Below are positions 37,201-48,750 of a stretch of 64,000 bases of DNA, one piece after another; the stretch's first letter is position 1; every line of letters begins with the position of its first letter. Origin of the DNA: Gnetum montanum. Taxonomy: Eukaryota > Streptophyta > Gnetopsida > Gnetales > Gnetaceae. Made by a program: the position numbers and the translations under genes. Under the pieces are notes generated by a model. It saw only the letters and a program-made list of their open reading frames with translations, searched no databases and was not told where the DNA came from. The DNA lies in the NCBI GenBank assembly GCA_015680685.1, contig MNCI01021501.1:615417-679416 (forward strand), read 5' to 3'.

Positions 37201-40200
37201 TAGGATTTTTTTTTCATAACCACAAAATGGAATCCACCCAATTACACCACCAAACTTAGTGAGGTACTTAATATAGGTCAACACCCCTCATAAGTTTAAG
37301 TGGATTTCAAGCTATAACTACATGACATACAAGTAAAAACATTTCAAGCAAACCAAAGTGTCTGAAGGAAAACCTTATGCAAAATGCAAAATATAAATGC
37401 ATCCTAGAAACTAACAATGGGGGCTCAGATAGCCTTGATTCTGCCGATTCCAAATAAGCTGTTGATTAGTCCCAAATAATCTCTAAATTGTTCAAACTTC
37501 ACTCTGCCAAGTGGCTTTGTGAGGATGTTTGCATGTTCTATTTCACCATGCAATTAAGTAACTTCACTTTGCCAAGTGGCTCGGTTAGTAACTGATGGGC
37601 TTTGCAGATGTCCTTTGCCTGTGGGGTTCTAAAGAACGTAAATTTTGCCTTCTTTAATTGAAATCAGAATGAGTCATGCACCTCTTGTTGTTCTAGCTAA
37701 CTTGTGCAGGTGATGGTTTTTGGTGACCATGTTCTTTTCCTAGTGCAATTTGTTGCTGCTTTGAAAACTGGTATAACTACCTTCTTATAGATTCTAGGAT
37801 TTGTGACCAAATCATCATATTTAAAGCTCACTTCCCTCTCTCCCAAAGACTGGAATCTCTGCATATCACCCAAAGTCTGACCATGATGCTTCAAGTGATT
37901 GGCTTTGGCTCTATCATCCAATGTGATTAATTCCTCTATTTCTATGAAGATAACATCTCACAAGATCGCATCCCTTCACAGTTGTGGAAAGAACACCTTG
38001 TAGCACATTGTGTTTGTACCACACCCAACGAGAGATCTTGGTTCTACACACAATTGCAGTTTGTTTGGGTGTTCAGCTAAGATGAATGCATAAGATTGGG
38101 AACCAAAGATTCTAAACTTTTCACACTAGGAGCACTTCCTATACAGATTTCATTGGGAGTGTATGTGGGTTTTTTTTTCCACGATAAGAGTATTCACTGT
38201 TTGGGTTGGATGTGTCTGATGCTTCTCCTCACAAATAGACAGGTAACTTCTTGTTTATTAGCATTGGTCCAACCATATCAAGAAATGCTCTGCTTATTCA
38301 TGCTACCACACCATTTTCTTGTGGTGTTCCTTGCACATGATCTCATGTCTTAATCCCTTCCTTCAGAGGTTCTTTAGAACCTTTGGAGACATTCCCCTCG
38401 CCCATCTATTTGTAGTGTTTTAATGAGAGCTTTCCACAATTTAAAGGAATAAAAAACCTACAGTTTGTATTTGAAGCATTTAATCCATATATTTTTGGTG
38501 TAGTCATCAATGAAGATGATGGAGTAACAATTGTCTCAAAGCATCTCTATAGGCATTGGTCCATTCCAATGTGTCTCTCTAGATATATTTCTCGTGTCTC
38601 TCCAAGTAGCTTTTGGTTTCACAACAATGACCTTGCAAAGTGAGCTGCATCTGCCCCTTTCCCAAGACTTCCCAAGCTAACCATCCACCCATGCATGCAA
38701 ACAATGGAATCCAGCTTAGCAAATGCACGCTACGTCCTCTTGTCCATTGAGGAAAGAGTTACAAGCTTTAGATTCCAAATGTAAACTGCTAAAGAATGAG
38801 CTTATTGTAACAACTACAACAGCAATTCCCTTTGCACTAGGCACGTAGCACTAGAGTGTACCAGCTCTAGCTTTCTTGTAGACTATTTGATACTTCTCTT
38901 AAATGGGTTGCTTTATTGCTTTACTTGTAATACAAGCTTCACATCACATAGTCTTCACATGCAAAACCTTTGAAACATCCTTGAGTTTGCAAATCCTTTT
39001 TAGAGGAACAAGTTCCAATCTAGCATGCCAAATTGCTTCCTAAGAGAACTTTGTTAGATTTTGCATCTCAACTTCCACACAATGGTATACCTCATCCACA
39101 AACTACTTCAAAACAAATTTTCCTTTCCAATCTATCAGTGCTCTATTATTCAAGTGCATGAAGTTTCCTTTTAGCTACCTCATGAGGTATTTGATGTTGC
39201 TCTTCATCACATTTACCTTTCCATCCATTGTCATGCTTATATCAATAACTTTTCTGACCAGTATACTTAATGATAATAAATTTTGCTATTTATTCCCTCC
39301 GTAATCCTTGAAAAACCAATCACAACTAATGCTGAATCTAGTATTATTTGAAACATCTTGCAAAAAATAATATGCAAGTTATGGATGGTACATTAAAGAT
39401 AAATTTTGCTTACAAGTGGGGATTTATATAACATCACGTAGAGTCCTTTTGCTCCATCAAATGGATTGATCAACATGGTTCCTATTCCTTTAACTAGCAA
39501 TGAGTTTTTATTTCCCATCCTAATTGATCTATGATACTTCCTGTTCAGTTTGAAGAATAGGCTTTTCCTGGTAGTCATGTGCTGAGTTGCTCCCAATATA
39601 AGAATCAAACAATCAACTTCACATGTTGTGGAAGAAATTGCACAACCGGTAACATCATCAACTTGGTCACTGACTAGTCTAGCTTAATCCCAACTATCAA
39701 ATCTAGAAGGTCTCAGCTATTCTCTGCTAATAACATAGTCACAGGCACTATCATGTGAGTCTAACTCCTACTTAACCTCCATCATCTGATGCGCTAAACC
39801 TTTCTTCTTGACCTGATCATACAAAGTTCTACACTCCACTGCATAGTAACCCTTTTTGTCACACCTTTTGCAAATCCTGTTCTTATTCTTCTTGTCAGAG
39901 CTTCACTTTTCTTTTGACTCTCATTCTTCTGGCCAATTTGGGTTTGCTTCTACTTACCCTTGCTCTTTGAATATCCCTACTTGCCACTACTGCTATAGTT
40001 TGTCTTGTTATATGATGGACCTATTTCCATGCTTTCCCAGGGGCAAGCATCTTATTGCTTGTCAAGATCCTTTAGAACACCTGCACAGGTTTCAAAGTTT
40101 ATGACTTTCTGCCTATTATCTATTGACAATGTACTGATGGCCTGATCATAGGGAAGAACTACTTGGGCACTGTTAATAACAAAGGCCTAGGCAATGCACT

Positions 40201-43200
40201 GCTGCTTGTAGTCATTGTCAAGGATCTCGTTGATTCCTTGAAGCAAATTAATAACTTCAACGCTTTTCCCCTTTCCATATGAAGTCTATTCATCTTGTTT
40301 AGAAAGTAAATGAACTCCATATCAACCTTCTTGTCGAAAGCCCTCTTGAACATATCTAGTATGTCCCATGCAATATTACAATTTTGCACTATTTTATGAT
40401 TGTGTTCATCTGTTAATAGAAGAATTAGAAAAAAAATCATGTTCACAACTTCCCACTTGTCCACTTCCTTTTCATTGGATCCATTTGTAACAAATGTAAA
40501 TGCATTGTGTTTGTTTTCTTGAATATGTTCACCAAACATCCAATCTTCTTTGGCTACCAAAATTTGTCACATTTTTACTAATTTGACTCTCCTTCCATGA
40601 CTATTCCTACATTATTCTTGAAATTGTTTGGAATAGCATCAGATTTTGCCCCTTGTCCAAAGTCAATAGAGGGAGAGCAGCTTACTCTCAAACACACTTT
40701 TGTGTCAAAATGAAAGTAAAATCATTGTAGTCTTCTCCTACCACTCAAATGGTTGCTCATAGCATTTCTGCTACCTTCAAAACTTCAAATCGTCTAAGTT
40801 TCACCTTTTCGGGTTTTTGAAGTTTGTGGGTACTAATAAAAAACCTCCCCTCAAAGGTAAGAAAAGCAGTGTAAGACCTAGACTTATGCACTTTGAGTTT
40901 TCAAAACCTAACTATTAATGAAGAAGCATGTATTGATATGCTTGACAGTTTTTTCTTGCAAAACAAGCTTAACCCCTACATTGCCCATGTTGCATGTCTA
41001 GGGTTATTGTTCCATCCCATCCAAATACATTAGGTATGGTCATACGCTTACAATTTATACATTACATGTGTAGTCCTGATGGGTTATTGGCGACAAGTTA
41101 GTTTAGTATGATTGCACTTTGGATGTTATGAGGGTTTCATCTTTATGTTATGATTATGATATCTTTACATGCTTAACTAACGTGATTATGTACACTAGCC
41201 CTATGTGATGTGTTAAACAAGTGATGTTATTGGCAAGGATGTTGGATTGGGGTACAAGAGCACCTATGCGGTATACATTTAAGCTTTATGCAATTTCAAT
41301 ATTTATGCATTTGAACTATAGCGCTATGTTGTGTGATGCTTGGGTGGGATTTTGGCATGTGAAAGTGTAGAGCGTTTGATAAGGATCCCGTGGGTTCAAA
41401 CAGATCTTAATTTGGAGTCCTGGTGTGTTTGTTACGAATGATTAAAGTTCACAACATTAGTTGCGAAGGAAAAAAATAAATATAGCTTATGGAAATATTT
41501 CATTTTAAAAAAATAATAAACAATTCCTAAATCAGTTTGTGATTATATTCATTGATAATATCTTGGTATATTCTCCTAATGAGCAATTGCATGCAGAGCA
41601 CTTGTGGATGGTCTTACAGACTTTAGCCATCTATCCTCTTCGATAATGATCCTGCTGGTGTCATGTGCAATATCGTATGTGTGTCCATGTGTTACTCTTA
41701 GCATGCACAAGACTAACATTTGATGCAAGTTGTCTTGTACCCCACTCCTCTCCTCTAGTGCAGCACTTGTTGACCCTCTAGCAAGGGAAGTGTAAAGGCT
41801 TCTCACTCAATTGTGTACTAACTTTATTTAATTACAGGTGGAAGGCGCAAGAGCCCAAACAAGCATGGAGAGGGAGAGTAAAGGAGGGGAAAATCTTCAA
41901 TGCTTGGTTAATGTACATTTCCATGTACAATAGTATGGACTATGTATAATTGCATGAAACTCTTTGTACTCATATATATATATATATATATGATGATGAT
42001 GTTTATGTGTTTTTGTATCTTAGTAGAGCAATGCACATTTTTTATTTATGTAGAGACATGTAGTTTTATAAATTGAAATGTATGTTTAGTTTTTGGTTTG
42101 GCACGACATTTTTGTGCAGTTTGACCTTACTTAATATAACATATTTCTACACATCTTTAGTTTTAAATTTATCATGCTTCTATTGTAAAATTACTATTGA
42201 TCCTAAGCATCACCCTGCCCTAGCTAGGGCAAGGTGTTACATTGTGGTATCGAAGCTAGTTTACTCCGATGTTGTATGATGTTTGGGGTACTCATCCATT
42301 TGTGATTTCAGGTTATGGAGATGTATAGTAGACGTGGTCATGATGCTGGTAGGGCCCATAGGTCAAAAGGGCCTAATGCATAACTTTGCTTCTAGGAGTC
42401 CAATTTAGGTAAAATTAGTGTTGTTGGGATCACCTTGGGAAGTATTTTCTAATCATTGACTTGGTTTTCTCTTTGGGCATATATAATTTTGGAAGTTATT
42501 ATGGTAGTCATTTTTGTGGAATTACATGTAGTCCGAAAAATATGGTTGTGGAGCAAAATTTTGTTTGTCGAATCGTGGTATTATTTTTATGGAATGAATG
42601 TGACTGTTAGGTGTGGATTTATGTGGTTATGTTATGTTTGTTTGGAGGTGTTGTGCTTATGACATGTGTTGGCTTAAGCTAGCCGAGGTTTGTACATGTC
42701 TTCACGACAATGCTTGTGATGGTCGTGGGCAAGTGGTGCTAGCATGAGGGTGTGGACCAGTTGGTGATGAGGCACCCTGAAGGTAGTATGGATTGACCCC
42801 CACTATGATGCATCAGTAAGGTTCCTATCTCAAGCCTCATCCTGAGAGTGGGAGAGTGTAGGTGTGTTGTACGTGGCATAGTTGTGTTAGTCCCTATCGC
42901 TAGTCCTTCAAAAAGCTAAATGGGATGCCATTGGTATGGATTTTGTTGTTGGTCTTCCACAAGCTCACAGTGGCCATGATGCTATATTGGTAGTTATTGA
43001 TTTGTTGACAAAGTCTGCCCATTTGCTTGCCACACGAGCATCAATGAGTGCAATAGAAACTGCACATCTTTTTCTTGTAGAGAGAGATGGTGTGGTTGCA
43101 TGGGGTGCCACAACGGATTATTAGTGATAGAGATGCTCAATTCATGTCACATTTGTGGCAAGTATTTCAAAAGGAGATGGGTACCAAGCTAAATATGAGT

Positions 43201-46200
43201 TTGGCATATCATCCACAAATTGATGGTCAAATTTTTGCCGCAACAATTTTAATTGGTGGATTGTCTTTACCTTTTCCTTGTATTTTTGTGCTAGATTAGT
43301 GTATATGATCATGCGATGTGGGGATGTGGGGTAGATAGTTCAAAGATTGAGCTTGAATATGTTATTTTGCATATTTCCCGAAATTGTACGATTTTGGGTA
43401 CAAATTGTTTATTAATATATATGCGATGTATGGTATAATGTGGACTTGTGGAATATGATATGTGATGTTGATGAAACTAGTATGACTAAAATATTATATT
43501 TTCGGGGCCTATTGCGGCACAAGAGTTTTTGGGAGTTTCAATCCTTCCTACCGATAATTAAATATTAGGAATTATTATTTTATTAATCAAACTTTGGGCG
43601 TGCATAACTTTGCTTCCAGGAGTCCGATTTAAGTGAAATTAGTGTCATTGGGATCGTCTTGGAAAGTACTTTCTAATCGTAGACTTGATTTTCTCTTTGG
43701 GCATATATCATTTTGAAGGTTATTATAGCAATCATTTCTGTGGAATTACATGTAGTTTGAGAAATATGGTTGTGGCATAGAATTTTGTTTGTCAAATCAT
43801 GGTATTGTTTTCATGGAATGAATGTGGCTATTAGGTGTGGACTGATTGGTGATGAGGCACCCTAGAGGTAGTATGGATTGACCCTCATTGTGATGCATCA
43901 GTGAGGCTCCCGTCTCAAGCCTCATCCTGAGAGTGGAAGAGCGTAGGTGTGTTTGTCCCTACAACTAGTATGTGGCATAGGTGTGTTCGTCCCTATCACT
44001 AGTCCTTCAAGGCTAGTGGTTGCGGGCCATAGGTTGACAAACCCTAGCACTGGTTGGATAAATAAAAGACTTGTAGGAAATGGCTATTATGAGTACTCAT
44101 GGCAACGTTTCACATGTTATGCTAAGGATGGATATGCTAGCGACCACCTGGCCTATGTATATGATAGTATCAATTTGTGAGTCATATCACTGATAACATA
44201 TATTATGATTGGATTATGATTGTGTGAGTCATGGATTGTTTAACGGTATAGAATAGGTGTGATGGCATGGGCATGATAGTGGAAAGGCATGTGATGTAGT
44301 GTAATGAATAGATGATGGATTATGTCAAACCGTGGCTTTATCCGTGATAGTATGATAGCCATCTATCCTCTTTGATAATGATTATGCCGGTGTCATGTGC
44401 GATATGGTATGTGTGTCCATGTGTTACTCTTAGCATGCACAAGGCTAACATTTGATGCAAGTTGTCTTGTACCCCACTCCTCTCCTCTAGTGTGGCATTT
44501 GTTGACCCTCTAGCAAGGGAAGTGTAAAGGCTTTCCACTCCATCGTGCATTGACCTTATTTAATTACAGGTGGAAGGTGCAAGAGCCTAGACGAGCATGA
44601 AGAGGGAGAGTAGAGGAGGGGAAAATCTTTAGTGCTTGGTTAATGTATATTTCCATGTACAGTATGCACATTTTTAATTTATGTAGAGACATGCAATTTT
44701 ATAAATTGAAATGTATGTTTAGTTTTTGGTTTGGCATGACATTTTTGTGCAATTTGACCTTCCTTAATATAACATATTTCTACACATCTTTAGTTTTTAA
44801 TTTATCATGCTTCCATTGTAAGATTACTAGTGATCCTAGGCATCACCCTGCCTTAGCTGGGTGGGGTGTTACAGTTATGCACTTGCAACCCTTGCTTGCT
44901 CTACCTATAGTCACAAATCCATGAGTGTGCAACTATAATCCTTATGCATGCCACTTGAATTGTGCAGAACTATGCATGAGTGACCTATATTATGCAACTC
45001 TAATGCTTTTCAGAATAACCTCTTAATATTCATAACTTCCATGTTGTATTTAAGTCAAAACCGTTTTTGTTTTCTTTCATAGAGTCATGTCTTAGTGGAA
45101 TCAGGAGAATGCAGAGGCGGTGGTATATGATCGTGTATTTTCTATATATAATAATGAAAAACCTAATAAGAACTTTAGACATGGATAACTACATTAAATC
45201 TAACGGATTAACTTAAACTAGAATTAATCCAAATTGTATTACTGTTAACGAAGGCTTGTGTTAGCTGGAAAAGGTAAATAATGAAGATATTGAAAGATGG
45301 AAGCGTGATGAGAAAAAATGTGTAACGAGTGGGTGAATATGAATAAAGAGAAGGGTTTATGACATATAAATGATACAAGAGATAAAGCAAGATAAAATCA
45401 TTCGAAGACAAACCTAGGTATCTATTAAGCCAGAGACGGAGAAATGCAAGATGCATTTGAAGCCCATTGAACCAACAGAGGAAAAGAAATAAAAATCCCA
45501 AAATATATGAAAAAACGTTTTTCACATGAAGCTAGGTTATCGGAAGACCATTGAGCAAGAGAAAACAAATATATGGTCAAACAGACTTACCTTAAGCCAA
45601 CAGATTGATGAGTTCATAATGTTCTATCCAACTGAAGTAGTTGAGATGAGGCAACTCTCAAACAGAGAGTTGTGGAAGAAAATTCGTCATGGATGGAGAC
45701 AAGGAGAATTCTAGAAGAAGATTCAAAAATTTAAAGATTGTACAATGATACAGCCATCCGGACATAATAACTATCAATAAATAAGAATGGATGAAACAAT
45801 TTGTTAGAAAAAAAAGTATATGTAAGAAAGAATCTTGTTTATTATAACATTGTTGATAATACTTTCTATGCAATGATCCTGCCAGTGAGTAGACATATAT
45901 TTAATGTAATCCTTGTAATTTTGATAAGTTCATGCCATTTGAACAAAATTGACAATCTTAATACAGAAAACAAGAAAAAAAAAAGTCATTTGAAAAATTT
46001 GAGTGCCAAAGCAAATGTTATTGAAACTTCACCCAGAGATAAACTAAGAACTACAAAAAAAGGAGCTCCTTTAACATCAAAAGAATAGATTGTTGACAGA
46101 TTCTCGTACATTAACATCAAAATTTGAGGGAAAAGCCTGTGTCTAGTCCTTGAAAGATAAGCAACCTTATGAACACAGTTGTTGGCAATGTCTCTACATA

Positions 46201-47484
46201 TATACTAACAGTTAAGGTTTTTGTTGCTCTTCAATTACCAACAAAATAAAACATAAGATTACATATGAAATATGCCCACAGGTATACATAAAAGCATGTG
46301 TATAGCGACTGTCAGTCAGGAGAGAATTTTTACCTGTTGCCTTTTGTATCTTAAAAATTCTATTAACTTGTAGTTGCATATCTTTATGAATGAAGGAAAT
46401 ACAAACCTTGATTAACTTTTGCTGGATCTTCGGCATGCTCTGCAGAAGCCCTTCCTATAGTCTTTGCACCAAACCCAAGTGGCTGATTGGAATGGGAACC
46501 AGAAAACCAGCTTGCTCCTGGTGTTTCAAGTGTTGGAAGTTGAAATGATGAATAACCAAGAGGAACTTGAAAGCCACTTGAGTTGATGGGGCGAATGGCA
46601 GTGCGATCCACTCCATTAACATTTCCCGGTGTCAGTTGCATCACGTATGGCAAAGAGAAACCAGCGGAATATTGAATGCTGGAGTTATTTGAGACCTGAA
46701 TGGTATGACTATATGGAACATGTCCCATATTAAATGATTGGAAAGAATAAGGCATAGTTGTATTTGGCATACAGACTGGATTGACGATAGGTACACTACT
46801 GTGATCTTGGTTGGATTCATTTCCTGTTGGTGTTGCTCTCTGACTGCCTCCTGGGTTTTCCTTTTTGTCAGTGGTATTAGACCCAACAAGATTTTGCTGT
46901 TTGAGATTTTCGTTTGCAATCACCGAAACAATTTTTGATGACGATGCTTCTAACTCAGAATCTGCAGTATCCTCATTATCTGCTGAGGAACCATCTTGTC
47001 TTGTTCCAGAAAGAGGTGAACTCTTTTTCTGATATGCAACACCTGAACAAGTTTTCACAGTCTGCTCAACTTTGTCACTCTCAATGTCAACTCTGCTATG
47101 TTGGCTTTGCTCATCAGTCCTTGGGCGTTTTTTCCTTCCTTCCTCCCACGTTTGATCAGACATCTCTGCTGTACTCTGCTTCTGCAAAACATCTGTTTGT
47201 TGATTTTCCACTTGCCTGTGTTGCTGCTCAAACATTGTTTTTTCCACATTTCTTGCTATGTCAGGCGGCTGCACAGAGCTTTCACCTGTAAAATAAGGGC
47301 ACACCATTATATTTATATTCACTTCAGTAGTCACCAATGCTTATGGCATTTCTATTGGTTCTTGTATAGCATACATACCTTTGGTTTTGCTGAAAAAACC
47401 CCCACAAGATAAGCCCAAACTTAATTCAAGGCCACTTTCATCATCTGATACAGGATTTTGACTGCTATCTTTGTTCTCTCCCAT
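34247..47484 (-). CDS. NINJA: NINJA-family transcriptional co-repressor adaptor (506 residues, three coding exons)
   Basis: Coding exons 47484-47379, 47285-46407 and 34782-34247 have GT-AG borders and matching phases (1 and 1). Exon 1 encodes MGENKDSSQNP and the EAR motif LELSLGL (residues 19-25), the docking site for TOPLESS-type co-repressors. The central exon has a basic KKRPR (87-91), a candidate nuclear signal, and Ser/Asn/Gln-rich disordered sequence. The last exon holds the C domain (431-480) with LPWVSTTGPGPNGKTISGV and IVCACHG-HM-PAEF, which in this family binds the TIFY motif of JAZ repressors. LPWVSTTG and CACHG fit NINJA better than the related ABI5-binding AFPs. The family links JAZ proteins to TOPLESS and so represses jasmonate responses in the nucleus; length is somewhat above the usual 400-450. 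The start ATG lies one base after an acceptor (gtatcag|catg), so the leader has an intron. Small unseen exons within the 11.6 kb intron cannot be excluded. Confidence 0.88.
35112..35235 (-). other. Coding-like block inside the NINJA intron, not placed
   Basis: On the minus strand an open stretch reads MTAPGVGQPPSLLADPKQ then GLHVSGLDILKKFVNHSW, with natural-looking composition, followed by TTG|GTATGT, a good donor. That donor leaves phase 2 while the last exon needs phase 1. Only weak alternatives (acceptor CTGGAG near 35209, donor TCTG|GTCTTG near 35152) would keep the frame. It may be an alternative exon, a lost exon or chance. Confidence 0.3.
37697..39608 (-). pseudogene. Copia protease and integrase, decayed
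   Basis: The first part (39608-39393) has GATQHMTTRKSLF, the segment after the catalytic Asp in Copia proteases (DSGATQHMT). Here the preceding residues read LIL, so the Asp-Ser pair is lost. Downstream, broken frames give integrase landmarks: HWNGPMPIEML and CYSIIFIDDYTKN near 38550-38490, then QTDGRGE-like and NGV-E--N-like blocks near 38400-38270. The last open part (37921-37697) contains a post-integrase linker. Many stops show the copy is old. Confidence 0.6.
40159..40560 (-). pseudogene. Copia gag fragment
   Basis: The 133-codon frame contains the middle of a Copia-type gag (UBN2-like): WEVVNMIFFLILLL, then AWDILDMFKRAFDKK, then FIYFLNKMNRLHMERGK. Copia gags have the matching pattern of W-x-L--y and L---M. 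The first third and the knuckle lie outside this frame: an altered CCHC (C-x2-C-x4-Y-x4-C, from ICKRCDKKGYYAVEC) is encoded near 39885-39825, with Tyr at the His position. Confidence 0.65.
41971..41998. repeat. AT microsatellite with ATG tail
   Basis: About eleven AT units followed by four GAT/ATG units inside the first LTR copy; absent from the second copy. Confidence 0.9.
42906..43250 (+). pseudogene. Gypsy integrase core fragment
   Basis: The frame gives WDAIGMDFVVGLPQ, then DAILVVIDLLTKSAHLL; after a stop or frameshift near 43090 it continues GVPQRIISDRDAQF and AYHPQIDGQ. These are the first and second catalytic Asp regions and the region carrying HPQTDGQ of Ty3/Gypsy (chromovirus-type) integrases. 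The third catalytic residue is beyond the break and not seen. Everything upstream (RT, RNase H) is missing. Confidence 0.8.
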
Positions 47485-48517
47485 GCTGATACAGAATAAA
47501 TACAAGAAATTACAGTTCTATAATTTTTTAAACTTTTTCAGTTTCCCTTAACGCACTGGACTTCTTCTAAACAATTCCTGCATATCCAAGATTTAATCAG
47601 CTGCTACTTTTTGAAGTATTATGATTGAAGACGTTCAATCAGACAATTTTCTATAAACACATGGTAATTACCTTAATAAGTGACATACAAACAGAGGAAC
47701 ATTCAAGGATAAACAAATCACGATTAGATTAGCTATATATTTATTACATATATTTATATTCTGGCCAAAAGGATCATTTTCCTTTACAAAAATCTGATCC
47801 TACAATCACATCTTCCCATGATCAAACAACTCCCCTGCACCTCCCCTCTCATATTATGAGCGATTAATATTATTTACCATGCCCAGGAAGCTCCCCCTTG
47901 TCATTCTGACCCCAATAAAATTTATTTTCCATAGGAAGTTCCCCTTGGTGTTATAACAAAAAAATTTTACTTACCAAGACCAAGAAGGGCTTCTTTGGTC
48001 AGCTGCTAGTTGGCCTCTCAGCCAAAACAAATGATAACTTGTGGGATGCAAATCACAAGCCTTAAATAATGAGATATACCTCACTAATATAATGTATTAA
48101 TTGAGCTTTAACATGTTCGTATCATGAAAATTATTAGTCTATATCATATTATCGTTAGATGTACATTAACTGCTAAAGTAATAGAACCTTGCTCCTGCTC
48201 CTTGCTCACTTATCATTTGGTTCAATAAAATTTTAAAAGAAAAATTGTTCATAATTTTTACCAGCTATTATAAGAATACAATGAAAATTGTCAAAATGTG
48301 AATTTCAATCTTAATTGTGTATAAAGGTAAAAGTTAGAATCACCAAAAGGCTAAAAACTAACTTAGAACATTATTTTATTTTTACATGATCCCAAACTTT
48401 GGGTCAACATCAACATCTTATAATTGCATTAGTTAATTTCTTCATGCCCTTTGAGAGATATATTCCTTGTGATTTTCCTTGATAAAATATCGGATGTGAA
48501 ATTTTACAATGCAGCAG

Positions 48518-48750
48518 CTACACTATACACGTAAGTTCACTAAAACACTACACTGCAAGCTGCATATCTATAATTGAAATGGATGAGCAATTTGGTATAA
48601 CAGTTGTTTCCCTTTTTTTAAATATAATTGTTTCTACACTATACACGTAAGTTCACTAAAACACTATACTGCAAGCTGTGTATCTATAATTGAAATGGAT
48701 GAGCAGTATGGTATAACAGTTGTTTCCCTTTTTTAAAATCTAATTGTTTC
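48518..48750. repeat. Tandem duplication, two units of about 116 bases
   Basis: Units 48518-48633 and 48634-48750 begin with ctacactatacacgtaag and differ at only a few positions (for example gctgcatatc versus gctgtgtatc). It is local and recent compared with the other repeats. Confidence 0.9.

Larger units (their letters stand above)
37419..40600 (-). mobile_element. Ty1/Copia element remains, RT region missing
   Basis: In minus-strand order: gag (40560-40159), a knuckle-like segment near 39870-39810, protease (39608-39393), integrase pieces (39.3-38.0 kb) and the RNase H end (about 37560-37432), which reads ILTKPLGRVKFEQFRDYLGL. The whole reverse transcriptase core is missing between about 37.7 and 37.56 kb. 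Just after the RNase H end comes TGTTAG (37419), a possible 3' LTR start. I could not match a second LTR near 40.6-41.0 kb, so ends are approximate. Confidence 0.7.
41626..44873 (+). mobile_element. Rearranged Ty3/Gypsy element inside the NINJA intron
   Basis: Two LTR 3' parts (41626-42241 and 44359-44873) are direct repeats; the second lacks about 105 bases including the TA microsatellite. Each ends in gtgttaca. After the first comes TGGTATCGAAGC (42245), a near match to the usual initiator-Met primer-binding site. A second repeat pair (about 42376-42915 and 43604-44015) represents the LTR 5' part. Between them lies only an integrase fragment. The order of pieces shows an internal duplication or recombination, and nearly all of gag and pol has been lost. 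Confidence 0.7.
34783..46406 (-). other. 11.6 kb NINJA intron with retroelement remains
   Basis: The donor CAAG|GTTTGT (46406) and acceptor CTACAG (34783) are both good. Inside lie Copia remains on the minus strand (37.4-40.6 kb), rearranged Gypsy remains on the plus strand (41.6-44.9 kb) and AT-rich spacers (35.3-37.4 kb and 44.9-46.4 kb) without gene signals. The 62-codon frame at 45526-45714 and others in the spacers carry no known domain. Confidence 0.8.

Noticed and set aside
46641-47412. Several frames overlapping the NINJA central exon on both strands
   Set aside because: They are shadows of the 879-base exon; only the minus-strand frame joined by phased splice sites has NINJA features.
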